Below, piece after piece: positions 53,820 through 64,000 of a DNA stretch of 64,000 nucleotides (within the stretch, counting starts at the first letter, position 1; each line of letters begins with the position of its first letter). The stretch is from positions 767,922 to 831,921 of the forward strand of contig NC_092678.1 of NCBI RefSeq assembly GCF_964355755.1. The letters run 5' to 3'. Position numbers and translations under genes: made by a program. The notes below the pieces were generated by a model. That model saw only the letters and a program-made list of their open reading frames with translations. It ran no database searches and was not told the DNA's origin. Origin of the DNA: Antedon mediterranea (taxonomy: Eukaryota > Echinodermata > Crinoidea > Comatulida > Antedonidae).

Positions 53820-55013
53820 AATTTATCAAACATTCTTCTTAGCAAAAAATATCTTGTTTCTAAAGCAAATTTTTATTATATATTATATATTTTATACTCT
53901 TAAAATCTTAGAAGACAAAGTCCATTTCATAAGATAAAAAGAACTGGTTTGATACATAAAGCCTTGGTCTTAAGCACTTTCTTAATGAACTATCTTAACC
54001 TAGCAAAAAAGATTGCAATACCAGCCGTAGCCTAGCTAGAGTAAATAATGTATTTTATTCCCTGGATATTAAAGCATAGAACCAATGCATTCATCAACTA
54101 GTTTTACCATTCAATTTCCAATATTTATTTAGATGAATACCTGTAGGCACTTTGTAAACATTGTACTGTAGATAATAATAATACAGACAACAAAGGATAT
54201 AGAGAATATATAGTCATTTGATATATACAATATTCGAGGCAAAATTAACAAAAGTATCAGTTACCTAGCAACCTTTGTCAACACAGACAAAGCTGGAAAT
54301 ATCGTACGAAAATAAATCTTTCCTCTTTTATGTTGCTGTGGTTACGTATTCCATCTGCCATCAGCATTGTCAACAATGTCGATTTTTTTCTTCAATAATT
54401 TTCATGCTGATCTGATAATCCTAATGCCACTACTGTGTCATACTAATGTCACCATCGTGTCAGTCATCCAATTTCCGTAGCACATCTAATGTTAGCCTTT
54501 TTAATTACATTTCTCAAACTACAGTTTTTTTACACAGACGCGTGTAAATAGACAGCATAAATGGATTTTGGACAACTGCAACTTTTTAAAATATATACAA
54601 CATTTCTTCTTTTTTACACTTTCATTAAAGTTTATCCCCACGGTGTCAATATATTAAGAATATGTCCGCTGCTGACTTGTGACATCCAGATTGTAATGAA
54701 CCAACTGATGCCTCGGCCATAAATAACTCTCTTGTGCATAAACTAACAAATTAGAAAACTTCTGCTGCAGGTCTTTCTAAAAATAAAAATTGTACATTCG
54801 TACGTACACTGCTTTTAAGTCCATACTTAAGGCAAGAAATTTAATCTATTGCAATGAAATACGTAAATCAAAAACGCTATTTATGATTTGTAACGCTAAG
54901 AAAATATTTATGTGTTTAAGAATTTTGAAATGATATATTGGATGATTCTTAAATGTATAAATCTAACTAAACACTTTGATACATTATAAACATTCTGATA
55001 AATTATAGAAATC
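53820..55013. other. intergenic, nothing recognised
   Basis: AT-rich; no exon-like or repeat structure stood out apart from short A/T runs. Confidence 0.4.
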
Positions 55014-55264
55014 TCCAGGGTAATGTACCCACGCCAGGGTAATGTACCCACGCCAGGGTAATGTACCCACGCCAGGTTAATGTACCCACGCCAGGGTAAT
55101 GTACCCACGCCAGGGTAATGTACCCACGCCAGGGTAATGTACCCACGCCAGGATAATGTACCCACGCCAGGGTAATGTACCCACGCCAGGGTAATGTACC
55201 CACGCCAGGGTAATGTACCCACGCCAGGGTAATGTACCCACGCCAGGGTAATGTACCCACACCA
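55014..55264. repeat. 19-bp hairpin minisatellite, about 13 copies
   Basis: Unit CCAGGGTAATGTACCCACG. Each unit contains GGGTA-ATG-TACCC, a 5-bp stem with a 3-nt loop. Two units have a base change (AGGTTA, AGGATA). Long open frames on the minus strand arise from the lack of stop words in the unit and are not coding. Confidence 0.95.
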
Positions 55265-55504
55265 GGATAAAGAACTTGATTTGTTATTATAGTCTTTGGT
55301 AAAATTTAAAAATTCATTCCAGATTTTAAATGAACAATGCCACGCATGCTTAACCCGGGTGACAGCGAACTTTTCAGTTTCATCATTTGAAGTCGCTTTA
55401 GGAAATGTTTTAAAACTTACAGATGAACTTGCCTTCTTTGTTCTGTTAGGCTTTGTTCTGTTAGGCTTTGTGAGTGGAATAGAAAGTTGTGACCCTTTAG
55501 TTAG

Positions 55505-55760
55505 CATTGAACCCTGGACCTTGGGATTGGAAGGCAAGCATGTTAATCACCAAACTTTAGCTCCAATACAATTAAATTAAATCAAAAACATCTGAATATT
55601 TGGGCACATCACATTTTTTGTCACATAAAGTTTGATAGTGGAGACAGATCTTAATAGGAAGTGAAGTAGAAAAAGTTGTGATCCCTTGTCAGCATTGAAC
55701 CTTGGACCTTGGGATTGGAAGGCAAGCATGTTAACCACCAATCTACCGCTTCACTACAAC
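55505..55760 (-). mobile_element. two tRNA-headed SINE-like copies flanking a family A fragment
   Basis: GGACCTTGGGATTGGAAGGC with AAGCATGTTAA-CACCAA occurs at about 55,517 and 55,707, matching the minus strand of the 37.44-kb element. Between them, 55,598-55,654 (TGGGCACATCACATTTTTTG ... TTTGATAGTGGAGACAG) is one arm of a family A foldback. Confidence 0.65.
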
Positions 55761-58700
55761 CTGTCATTCAATCAAAAACATCTGATTATTTCATACTTGT
55801 TTTGAGGAAAAAATCTGTATCTGAAATCTGAAGATGTTTTTTTTGACACTTTATGAGGAAAAGTTGAATTATGTGAATTTGAGCATTTCTCATTATTTTG
55901 TTTGACTGATGTCACATTAGCCAATAGACAGTGATGTTTTTAACGTTTATTCTGACACTTAGTGTCATGGTAACGATAGCTGGAGGATCAGATTGATAAA
56001 ATGTGTGCTTGCTAAAGTTGATATTGCTGCAGGATTAGTAAGAAAGTATTTTAATTGTCATCATTAATATCAAAGTTAGTCATTATAGAGGTGCTTTTAA
56101 ATGCTTGTAATGTACGCCTACAGCATTTCTTGTAGAGGGTGATTGGATTTTATTCAAAAGGGGCTTGTCACAATAGAATTTGTCTTTTTTACAAACATGT
56201 CAGGTTTTAAAATTTAAAGTATCTTTATCGTTAGGATGAATGTGACTTTGACAGCTGCTTGTGAGTGATGACACTTGCAGCTGTATAGTCTACTCAATGT
56301 TGCACATTAATGTTCCTCTCCTATGGAAAAAAATATTTCGTTTGAAGTTGAATAATATCTAAAACACTGATAATACATTTTCTGAGATTCAATTTAATTT
56401 CTATTTGAAATTGGTTTTTGGAGAATAACTTGAACCACAGTGGAATTCAAAATAAAATTATGATGAGTTTGTAGATAAACTTGAAACGTAATTAGGATGC
56501 GGCGGCGAACCAGTTCTGAGAGTGAGACATCGTCCTTGACTGACCTCCTTTCTTTCATGTCCAGTTAGAATTCCATACTTATATAAATATCCATGAGATG
56601 CTCCGTTAATAGCGATAATGAGAAATTACCAAATAATGAAATTTCAGTAATAGCATTTCAAAAACAGCAATGAAGCTGTCGCGTATGAAGCGTTGTGATT
56701 TGGCAGTTTGAATGCGATAATTAAGGACGTCTTATCGTTCAAATACATCTAAAATGAGTTTACACAGAGTGAGTGAACGAGTCAATCACTGCAGCACAAG
56801 TTAAAATACTTGTGTTGAATTGAGCACTTTTAGTTGTGCTACTGATTTGCTTACATACAGTACGTTTTTGTTTAAGCGTCTTTAATGACGACAGATTTTA
56901 TTTGGTAAGGTAAGCTTTTTTTGATGTACCGTTTCTTAATGATCTGCATGATTTATATCCCACCTGTTTGTCTAAGCCAAATAAATAAATTCAAAAGTCT
57001 TTATTACCTCATTTTGCAAACATAAGCCTCTGCTTTGCTTAATTTCTTCCTATGCTCATTGTGGGTAGGTTTATCGTAACAGCATTACGGGATACACAGC
57101 TTTCAGCATATTAAGAGAGTTTTATCCCTACAGCCTTTACTGTTTTAGCCAGTAAAACATAGGATTCTTCAGGCAGCAGTATTGAGAGTTATATCCCTAC
57201 AGTATTTCACTATAATAGTTTACACCAGTGAAATATAGCCTATTGAGTTTAGACTTTCGCTGGAGTTTTTTTCATGACTACTGGCAGTATACGGTTTTAC
57301 CGTTTATTCCTATTGAGAGAATATATCGAGTGTACTAGGAAAACTAGCCTACATCGCTATCTATTCAAAAGTTTCATAGTTTCCCTGTAGTTTTTTCATT
57401 ATTATGTTTTGGAGAAACTAGGATTGTTTAACCAGCAAGTGTTGCGTAAAATATTCTTTACTGCACAATTTTGGATGATCATACAAAAAATAGTAGGTAC
57501 TACTCTAAAGATCAAAATTATATATTTAAATATTATTTTTATTTGTTTACTATTATGATAGGTTGTGTGTATCAAATTGTTCCTTATTTTATAATCATTT
57601 TGTAACGTATATCATAATATTAATAGACATATTTTATATTTATCTCTGGTGAACATTTTATTTTTATTTCAACTTTATTTATAGAGGGTAACCCTTCCAG
57701 CTGAATCCGCAGGTCAGCTGATATCCAGGGGCCCTCTTAAAAATGACAAAATATATAAAACTATACTTAACTAATACGAATCTACTATAAATATTTAAAT
57801 TTAAAACAATTAATTATCTAAAAAAATAATTATCTAAACAAATATTCAATTAGACAATTACGATAAAATGTGTATTTTAAAATTAAATTTAAACGAGTTA
57901 ATATTGAGGGTCTTGTCCCATTGAGAGCGATTTAGTTCACTTGTTGGAAAGGGAGGAGTTGGAAGGGGGAGGAGTTGTCTCTTGCCTGTCTTGTGTTCGT
58001 ATTAATAATTTATAATGTTCATGTCTTTAAATACTGTGTGTTCTTTTTATATTGGGTACAAGAAAAACAATAATACATCAGATGGGACAAATTGTATTGT
58101 GGTATATTCCAAAATCTAAAATAAAAGCTTAACTATGACAGTGATAAAGTACTCAATCAATGTTGACAGGTAATATAATGCATGTGCATTTATCGAACCT
58201 CATCAGCCGTGGCGGAACAAAGGTTTTTTTTTACTAAATTAGTTTTCAAAAAACAGAGCAATGTTGAAATGAATACATTAACCGAGATGGCATTGTAATA
58301 ACTGACACCTCTCTCGCTTCAGATGTCTAAAGAGGAATTTTATGGAATTATTTATTGATTACCTTATGTTTTAGGTTTTATTTGATAACATTGCCATCTA
58401 TTTTTATTTACTGTAAATAATCTATGGATACTTTAGAAAACCCCTTTAATCCTGCTTTTAATGTAAAGTATAATATATTGTTACTATTATTATTATTATT
58501 TATTGGACAATTATATAACACCCTAAAGGCCTAAACAGAATAACTTTCATTAAAACTTTAAATTTAAACTTAAAATTGTTAAATTATTTCACATAAAAAC
58601 CCTATTTTTAATTTAAATCTAACGTTATGCGGAAATCTTAAGAAAAAAAATATTACTTATTTTTTAATATAAAATCATAGTCAATAACTGAATTGATTTA

Positions 58701-58890
58701 AAAAAAATAATATCAATCAACAACATAATAAAAACATGTTACAACATTACTAATTAATTTCCATTATATCGGCGAGTGGTTTACAGTTTCTTTATTCGGA
58801 AAAAAAAAATATTACTAATAATATTATTAATATAAAATCATAATCAAAGACTGAATTGACTGAATTAACTTATTCATTCATTAATTTATT
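55761..58890. other. intergenic region upstream of the RD3-like gene
   Basis: No coding sequence found on either strand. Contains short repeated phrases (ATATCCCTACAG near 57,120-57,210). The 5' noncoding exon(s) implied for the RD3-like gene should lie here or further upstream, but I could not place them. Confidence 0.35.
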
Positions 58891-58894
58891 CCTT

Positions 58895-59265
58895 CCCCGA
58901 AACCTTGACTCAGAAATACCGGGATGGTGTCCGGCGGGGGATAGTTTAACCCTAGCTTAAGTTAGTGCATGCTTCATTTACACTCTATTCTTAATTCTGG
59001 CCCCGAAACCTTGACTCAGAAATACCGGGATGGTGTCCGGCGGGGGATAGTTTTACCTTAGTTAAGCATAGTTAAGCTTAGTTAAATTTTTTTTTTCACA
59101 TTATTGATTGTCTTCATCCCCGAAACCTCGACTAAGAAATACCGGAATGGTGTCCGGCGGGGGATAGTTTATTACCATTAGTTAAGGTCTTATGTTAAGC
59201 ACCTAGAGGGGTCAGTGATCCATTAGGCGCTATATAAATACTGTTTATTATTATTATTATTATTG
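58895..59265 (+). mobile_element. retroposon-like element with triplicated GC-rich module
   Basis: CCCCGAAACCTTGACTCAGA and AATACCGGGATGGTGTCCGG then CGGGGGATAGTTT occur three times (near 58,895, 59,001 and 59,117). They are followed by CCATTAGGCGCTATATAAAT and a (TTA)n tract, a typical simple-repeat retroposon tail. No open frame. Lies about 190 bp before the RD3-like CDS. Confidence 0.7.
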
Positions 59266-59420
59266 ATTTAAAAAAAAATTAACATCAATCAACAACATAA
59301 TAAAAACATGGATTAAAATACTGTAAGGTTCGTTTACAACATGAATTACAACATTCAGTATATCGTCGCCGGGCAGTTTATTTCTTTACGATGTAAATAA
59401 TCATTATAATAATACATTTA

Positions 59421-59432
59421 TATCTTAACAGA
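59421..59432 (+). promoter_or_regulatory. probable 3' splice site in the RD3-like 5'UTR
   Basis: TATCTTAACAG followed by AGGAAAGAAG, 25 nt before the start codon. The pyrimidine-rich run and AG suit an acceptor, implying a spliced noncoding leader. Confidence 0.55.
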
Positions 59433-59456
59433 GGAAAGAAGATACGTTTGTCTATT

Positions 59457-60029
59457 ATGAATTTATTCAAAGCTGAGAAGAGGCTTCCATCTAAGAGCGA
59501 CGTTGAAATCGTCCAAGAATGTCTGCTCACAGAACTAGAACAACAAATTGTAGACGTGGAAGAAGTTGAAAAGGAGCAAAAGGAAGCCGTGGAAAAAGCA
59601 TCCAAATGCACATATCAAGCGGATTACTCATGGTTAGCCAACCGAAAGATACAACATTATCAAATACCGGTGCTAGAAAGACTACAAATAGAGGAGTTAT
59701 GTTTATCTGTTAAGCCGTCAGAAACGAGACAAATCATAATGAGATTTAGAATGTTATTAACGAGGAAAACGGCGTTGGAGGATGTTGCTCCGGTTCTGAT
59801 TTCCGTGATAAAACAAATTATTCAAGAACGCAACAAAGAGGAGAGTTTTTCCGAGTGGTTAGTTCGAAGGTCGTCAAGTTTGGTGTCGTTGAGATCGAAC
59901 GTTAGAGTTTCACCTGTGAACGATTCGACAGATCAAACGAATGAATCTAAAAATAGACACCAGTGTTTTATAACAAACTCAACAACAGTAATTAGTTTCT
60001 GTAATAACCTTGATGATTTACCAGTATAG
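59457..60029 (+). CDS. RD3: RD3-like protein
   Basis: Homologue of vertebrate RD3/RD3L. RD3 binds retinal membrane guanylate cyclases, suppresses their activity and aids their export to photoreceptor outer segments; loss causes retinal degeneration. Here 190 residues (human 195), start MNLFKAEKRL. An in-frame TTG upstream is not needed. Family landmarks: N-terminal helix ECLLTELEQQIVDVEEVEKE (coiled coil, 21-40), then CTYQADYSWL (51-60), VLERLQIEELCLSVKPSE (72-89) and RFRMLL, all aligning with the human protein in order, and a short RVSPV near residue 152. Coding sequence is a single exon, unlike vertebrate RD3, which is split by an intron. Copy identity (RD3 versus RD3L) and a photoreceptor role in this animal are inference. 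Confidence 0.92.
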   Translation: MNLFKAEKRLPSKSDVEIVQECLLTELEQQIVDVEEVEKEQKEAVEKASKCTYQADYSWLANRKIQHYQIPVLERLQIEELCLSVKPSETRQIIMRFRMLLTRKTALEDVAPVLISVIKQIIQERNKEESFSEWLVRRSSSLVSLRSNVRVSPVNDSTDQTNESKNRHQCFITNSTTVISFCNNLDDLPV

Positions 60030-60348
60030 ACATCGGCACATTTTTGCATTTCAATTACGGAACATTCTCTATTAAAGGCATCAATGGTGAAAATGGAAAA
60101 ACTGTAAATTACAAAATGTACTTGTGCCTTATCTACAGATAGGTAAATTAAGGACACATATAAATTTTATATTTCAATTGACTTTAGAAGACGTCATGTC
60201 AGGAGTGACAATTAATTACGGTAAAATAAACAATCCAAATTGATGTTTGCCACGATTAGTCTGGTAAATTGAATTAAGTGAATATTGATGTTTAAATGAG
60301 AAGATTATCTTACATAGGTTTTGAGTACAGACTTAAAATCATTAAAGG

Positions 60349-60573
60349 ATTATGACAAAATTATTTCACTGCAATTACTGCAGTAACTACATTGTTTACT
60401 GCAATAACGTATGATTTCAGGCAATAAACAATTTGCATGGTTAACCCATAGAGGAATATTTTCTCCATGGTTAACCAGATAAAAGCTTGCTAGTAATCGC
60501 ATAAACAAGTTAATAATGAATAAACAAAGTATAGTTACTGCAGTAATTGCAGTTGACTAATTTTGACAGATGG
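60349..60573. mobile_element. MITE-like foldback, family F
   Basis: Left TGACAAAATTATTTCACTGC then AATTACTGCAGTAACTA; right TAGTTACTGCAGTAATTGCA then GTTGACTAATTTTGACA, inverse ends of about 40 bp. Located 320 bp downstream of the RD3-like stop, perhaps in its 3'UTR. Confidence 0.85.
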
Positions 60574-61719
60574 TCCATTCTACGCTTCCAACGTTATTTC
60601 GTTTTTACTAAGAGTACACTTTAAAATGAGTGCTATATTACTATTAGTGCACTATTGCATGATGGTAAATGGTGCTAACTGTGCATTAATGGCACTATTG
60701 TATGATATCTATGCAGGGCACACTATAGTATTAATTATTATATTATGTGAAAGCAATCATTTCAATTAATTACCAAATTTTCCTCTCATTTTGTTTGCTT
60801 GAAATGGTCAGTAAATGTATTATTTAATTAAATACCAATGTTTTATTTGGCAGTGTACAATACTTATAGGTCTACAATTTCTTTGCGTTAGTTTTGAATG
60901 TTTGTCTCTAAATTTTAATAATTTTATCAAAGTATACTGTACATGCTTTGTATTGAAATGCTTGCCCAATGATCCGAAAATCATAACGCTACTAATCAAA
61001 CGAATTATCCAGTTAAAAAAGTACTGAAGAAGTCTGACTATAAACAAAGTTAACTCCACTGCGCAAGGCCATTTTTACAAGATGCCAAACTATATATATG
61101 TTAAAAGATAAATAGATAAAGTGAACAGACAAACAATACTACTAAACTGTGAAACTATAATAAATAAACTCAAAGGGTATATGATTTGTTTAAAGAAAAT
61201 CTTATCTGATATAGTGACCATAATAAAAATAAAACTGGATCATCTATAAAAACTACCTCTTATAAAGATAAATTGGAAGGATCAGTTGGTGCTAATTGAG
61301 TGAGTTTTTGAGGAAGGGCCTACATACGTGAGTTAAAATAATTACATCGTATCATACAACTATATCACATTACAACATATCACATCACAACATACATTAC
61401 GATTGTAACATCAAACTTTCATTGTAGTCGTTCTCACTTTCAACTTGCAAACATGAAACCAACATACCATTAAAAATCAAATCAAACTTGTAATTTACAC
61501 GCTCACATTTTGTTTCAATAACTCGTTAACAAAATGTGTTTGATCAAAAGCGTGGTAATCCAACACCAATTCTTCGGCAACCTGACTTCTACAAATTAAT
61601 CATAAAAGGTTTCATCTATTACAACATAATTCCTTAAAATTCCATCGCAAACGTGTTTGCTGATGTTTCAAAATTACTAACAACGATTTTTGTGAAATTC
61701 CTTTTACTATTAATTACAA
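60574..61719. other. intergenic, nothing recognised
   Basis: AT-rich, only short chance frames. 61,360-61,390 has a small CATATCACATCACAACATA repeat. Confidence 0.4.
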
Positions 61720-62300
61720 TTATGATTTGTTATGGCTTGCTAGCGCAATAAACGCTTTTGGTTTGTGAATGTTAAATCTTATATGTATGTCTACATTAAA
61801 GCTCTGTCTACACTATCAAATTTATATGCCCAAATATGGTAGTGATATGGGCACATCACATTTTGTTGTCACATCAATTTTGACAGAGCCTTAGAAGTAA
61901 GAAAAAGGTAGGCTTACACTGTAGGATATTGAACCTTCTATTGCTTAAATCAAATTGAATATTAAATAAATTATTAATTATGATTTTTGATGGCGATATC
62001 ACTAGCGTAATAAAGGCTCTCTTTTGGTTTGTGAATATTAAATGCTTTATTGTATGTCTATATTGAGAAGTAAGAGAAGGTAGGCTTACACTGTAGGATA
62101 TGAACCTTCTATTGCTTAAATCAAATTGAATATTAAATAAATTATTAATTATGATTTTTGATGGCGATATCACTAGCGTAATAAAGGCTCTCTTTTGGTT
62201 TGTGAATATTAAATGCTTTATTGTATGTCTATATTGAGAAGTAAGAGAAGGTAGGCTTACACTGTAGGGTATTGAACCTAGCATTGCTTCAAATTGAATA
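61720..62300. repeat. about 171-bp tandem repeat, 3+ copies, one with a foldback insertion
   Basis: GTAGGCTTACACTGTAGG recurs at about 61,908, 62,080 and 62,251, with TGGCGATATCACTAGCGTAA and CTCTTTTGGTTTGTGAATAT between. An older partial unit at 61,730-61,795 (GCTAGCGCAATAAACGC, TTTTGGTTTGTGAATGTTAA) is split by the family A foldback. Confidence 0.9.
61797..61893. mobile_element. family A foldback inserted in the 171-bp repeat
   Basis: AAAGCTCTGTCTACACTATC ... TTTTGACAGAGCCTTA. Sister repeat units without the insert read TATATTGAGAAGTAAG where this one reads TACATT-element-AGAAGTAAG, giving an empty-site comparison and implying a TA or TTA target. Confidence 0.85.
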
Positions 62301-62309
62301 TTCAATTCA

Positions 62310-63530
62310 ATTAAATAAATCCAATTTACGTCTGTAGGCTCTGTATCGGTTTCTTCCCATTTATGCTTGGCATTCGTTTAACTTGAAATTTATCTCCGAA
62401 ACATGAACTCGCATTTGTGTGTCAACATGGTAAACGACGCTAGTAAACACTACTAATGTAAATCTATTAATAAGACTTAAAATAACCTTTAAAAACATAA
62501 AACCTATAAAATATTTAGCCTTAAGTTGTTCTGCAAAAAATGAACGCGTGTTTGTATGTGAATATATTAGACTATGATTAGTGAACTACTAACTGTAAAT
62601 GAAGATAATTGAAGACGATAAACACATGAATCTTTTAACCTTAAATTGCACTTGGATTGCTTACAGATAACAGCCACTAGATCAAATCTATTTAATCTTT
62701 AAATTGAAAACCTTTAAAAACATTTTAAAAACGTAATTACCATAAAGTTTAGCTCGTTTGTTAGGCGAGTTAAGCGAAGTCTGAATGACGCAAGGGCAAA
62801 GTGGGATGCTACTTTCAATCGCATTAGATCGTAAAGATAAATTACGTTGATCGTTACCGTTGAACGGCGCCCTAATTCAGGGGTATTATAACTCAAATGT
62901 TAAATGATATTCTTACTAACTGGTTGATGGTCATGTATACAAACCTATTCGACATTGGGTTACAGTCGATGACATAACTTGTGGACAAGTTTTATCAGAT
63001 TGCAATACATATAAATAATAATTCAGTTGTAGGTAAATCATAGATTGTTTTTGTTTTTGGTTATTGTAACCACAAGAAATAAATTGGTGTGGTTGTCAAC
63101 TGGGTTGTCAGAGGCCCCCTGTGAAACCAGCATATTTAATATTACAGCCCTGAAAATGTAAAATACAAAAGTAATGATTATCTCTAAATTTATTAATTAT
63201 TGTTATTATAAGATATTCTTATTATGTATTGCTTAAAATATATGGTAAATGTCATGTGTTTTTAACACTAAATCTTGCATTAAACTGATTACAGTTTGGT
63301 CCTTAAGCACCAAACTTAAGCACCAATTTTAAATTTAATTGTAGCCTCATACTAGAGTATGTTAGGAACAGTTAGAATAGCTTGGCTATTTACTTAACTG
63401 TAGAATTATATACTTGAACAATACATAATTTGTTCAGGTTCCCCACAGGCAAGTTTCAGGGACTTGTTCACCTCAGGGGAATTGTCCTTAGAAATGAGTT
63501 TACTATTTATAAGCATTTGCAGATGTTTGT
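62310..63530. other. intergenic, nothing recognised
   Basis: 62,755-62,880 is richer in CG (TAAGCGAAGTCTGAATGACG, TTGAACGGCGCCC) than its surroundings and may be regulatory; otherwise AT-rich with no exon-like sequence. Confidence 0.35.
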
Positions 63531-64000
63531 TATGATCTAATAATTCTACAAACTAAAGTACATACTTATATAGTACATACTTAGGTTGACTAGACACACC
63601 TTTCAAACCAAAATACTAAATTCTTATTTTTGTACACCGTTTCATTTTCCTCGTAAAAACAAATTGAATAATAATTCTACAAACTAAAGTTCATACTTAC
63701 TAAAGTACATACTTACTAAAGTACATACTTAGGTTGACACACCTTTAAAAACAAATTACAAAATTTCTATTTTTGTTTCATTTTCCTCGTAAAAACAAAT
63801 TTCATAAACGTCCGGTGTAGGCCTATCTAATAGTTCCTTATATAGAATAACAGATTAACATAATATTTCTTCCACTGAATTTATCTCTTATTTGTAAAGT
63901 ACATACTTAGGTTGACACGGCAACATTGACACACCTTTTAAAACCAATTACTAAATTCCTATTTTTGTTTAATTTTCCTCGTAAAAACAAATTTTACAAA
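63531..64000. repeat. irregular direct repeat running off the window
   Basis: AAAGTACATACTTA-GGTTGAC, CACACCTTT-AAACCA, and TTTCATTTTCCTCGTAAAAA followed by CAAATT occur three times (near 63,560, 63,690 and 63,895). Small inserts, such as TAGGCCTATC and GGCAACATTGAC, separate the copies. Confidence 0.8.

Noticed and set aside
54908-55537. 209-codon minus-strand frame with WRGYITLAWVHYPGVGTLP repeats
   Set aside because: Produced by the 19-bp hairpin minisatellite, with unrelated flanking sequence joined by chance.
61874-62305. 143-codon minus-strand frame with an internal repeat
   Set aside because: It follows the 171-bp tandem repeat (a multiple of three), has no homology I recognise, and is AT-rich noncoding in composition.

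Overview
This is an intron-rich, AT-rich animal nuclear genome window. The orthologues present, the frequent AGGCCTA-type words (e.g. 48,640-48,760) and the dense small foldback elements suggest a marine invertebrate deuterostome. An echinoderm is my best guess and a crinoid is possible, but the species cannot be fixed from sequence alone.

Layout. 1-700: flank with a 34-bp tandem array. 696-3,177 (minus): four-exon SLC16/monocarboxylate-transporter-like MFS gene. 3,178-5,599: spacer with a 122-bp tandem array. 5,600-49,086 (minus): one 43.5-kb gene, the orthologue of ciliary central-apparatus protein CFAP54. I could place 57 coding exons, all with GT/AG borders and mutually compatible phases; together they give a 9,768-nt CDS and a 3,255-residue protein. 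49,087-50,400: spacer with a foldback element. 50,401-51,136 (minus): three-exon BRK1 (BRICK1/HSPC300, WAVE complex), 78 residues. 51,137-59,431: no coding gene seen; palindromes, SINE-like elements and a hairpin minisatellite. 59,457-60,029 (plus): RD3-like gene with an uninterrupted 190-codon reading frame behind a probable 5'UTR intron. 60,030-64,000: repeats only.

The genes do not form a pathway. CFAP54 builds the C1d projection of motile cilia, BRK1 stabilises the actin-nucleating WAVE complex, RD3-type proteins regulate membrane guanylate cyclases, and the MFS protein is a plasma-membrane carrier.

The striking part is CFAP54's intron content. Two arrays fill most of introns 7 (25-bp unit, about 5 kb, about 200 copies) and 46 (39-bp unit, about 3.9 kb, about 100 copies). 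Independently, at least four exon borders are themselves tandemly amplified: donor of exon 26 (37 bp, about 20 copies), acceptor of exon 49 (24 bp, 9 copies), donor of exon 23 (about 79 bp, 3 copies) and acceptor of exon 19 (42 bp, 3 copies). Exon 55 has a decayed extra acceptor copy and exon 16 a decayed partial copy. The gene therefore carries arrays of duplicate splice sites, most of which would break the frame if used. At least seven foldback (MITE-like) families and several tRNA-headed SINE-like repeats are also present.
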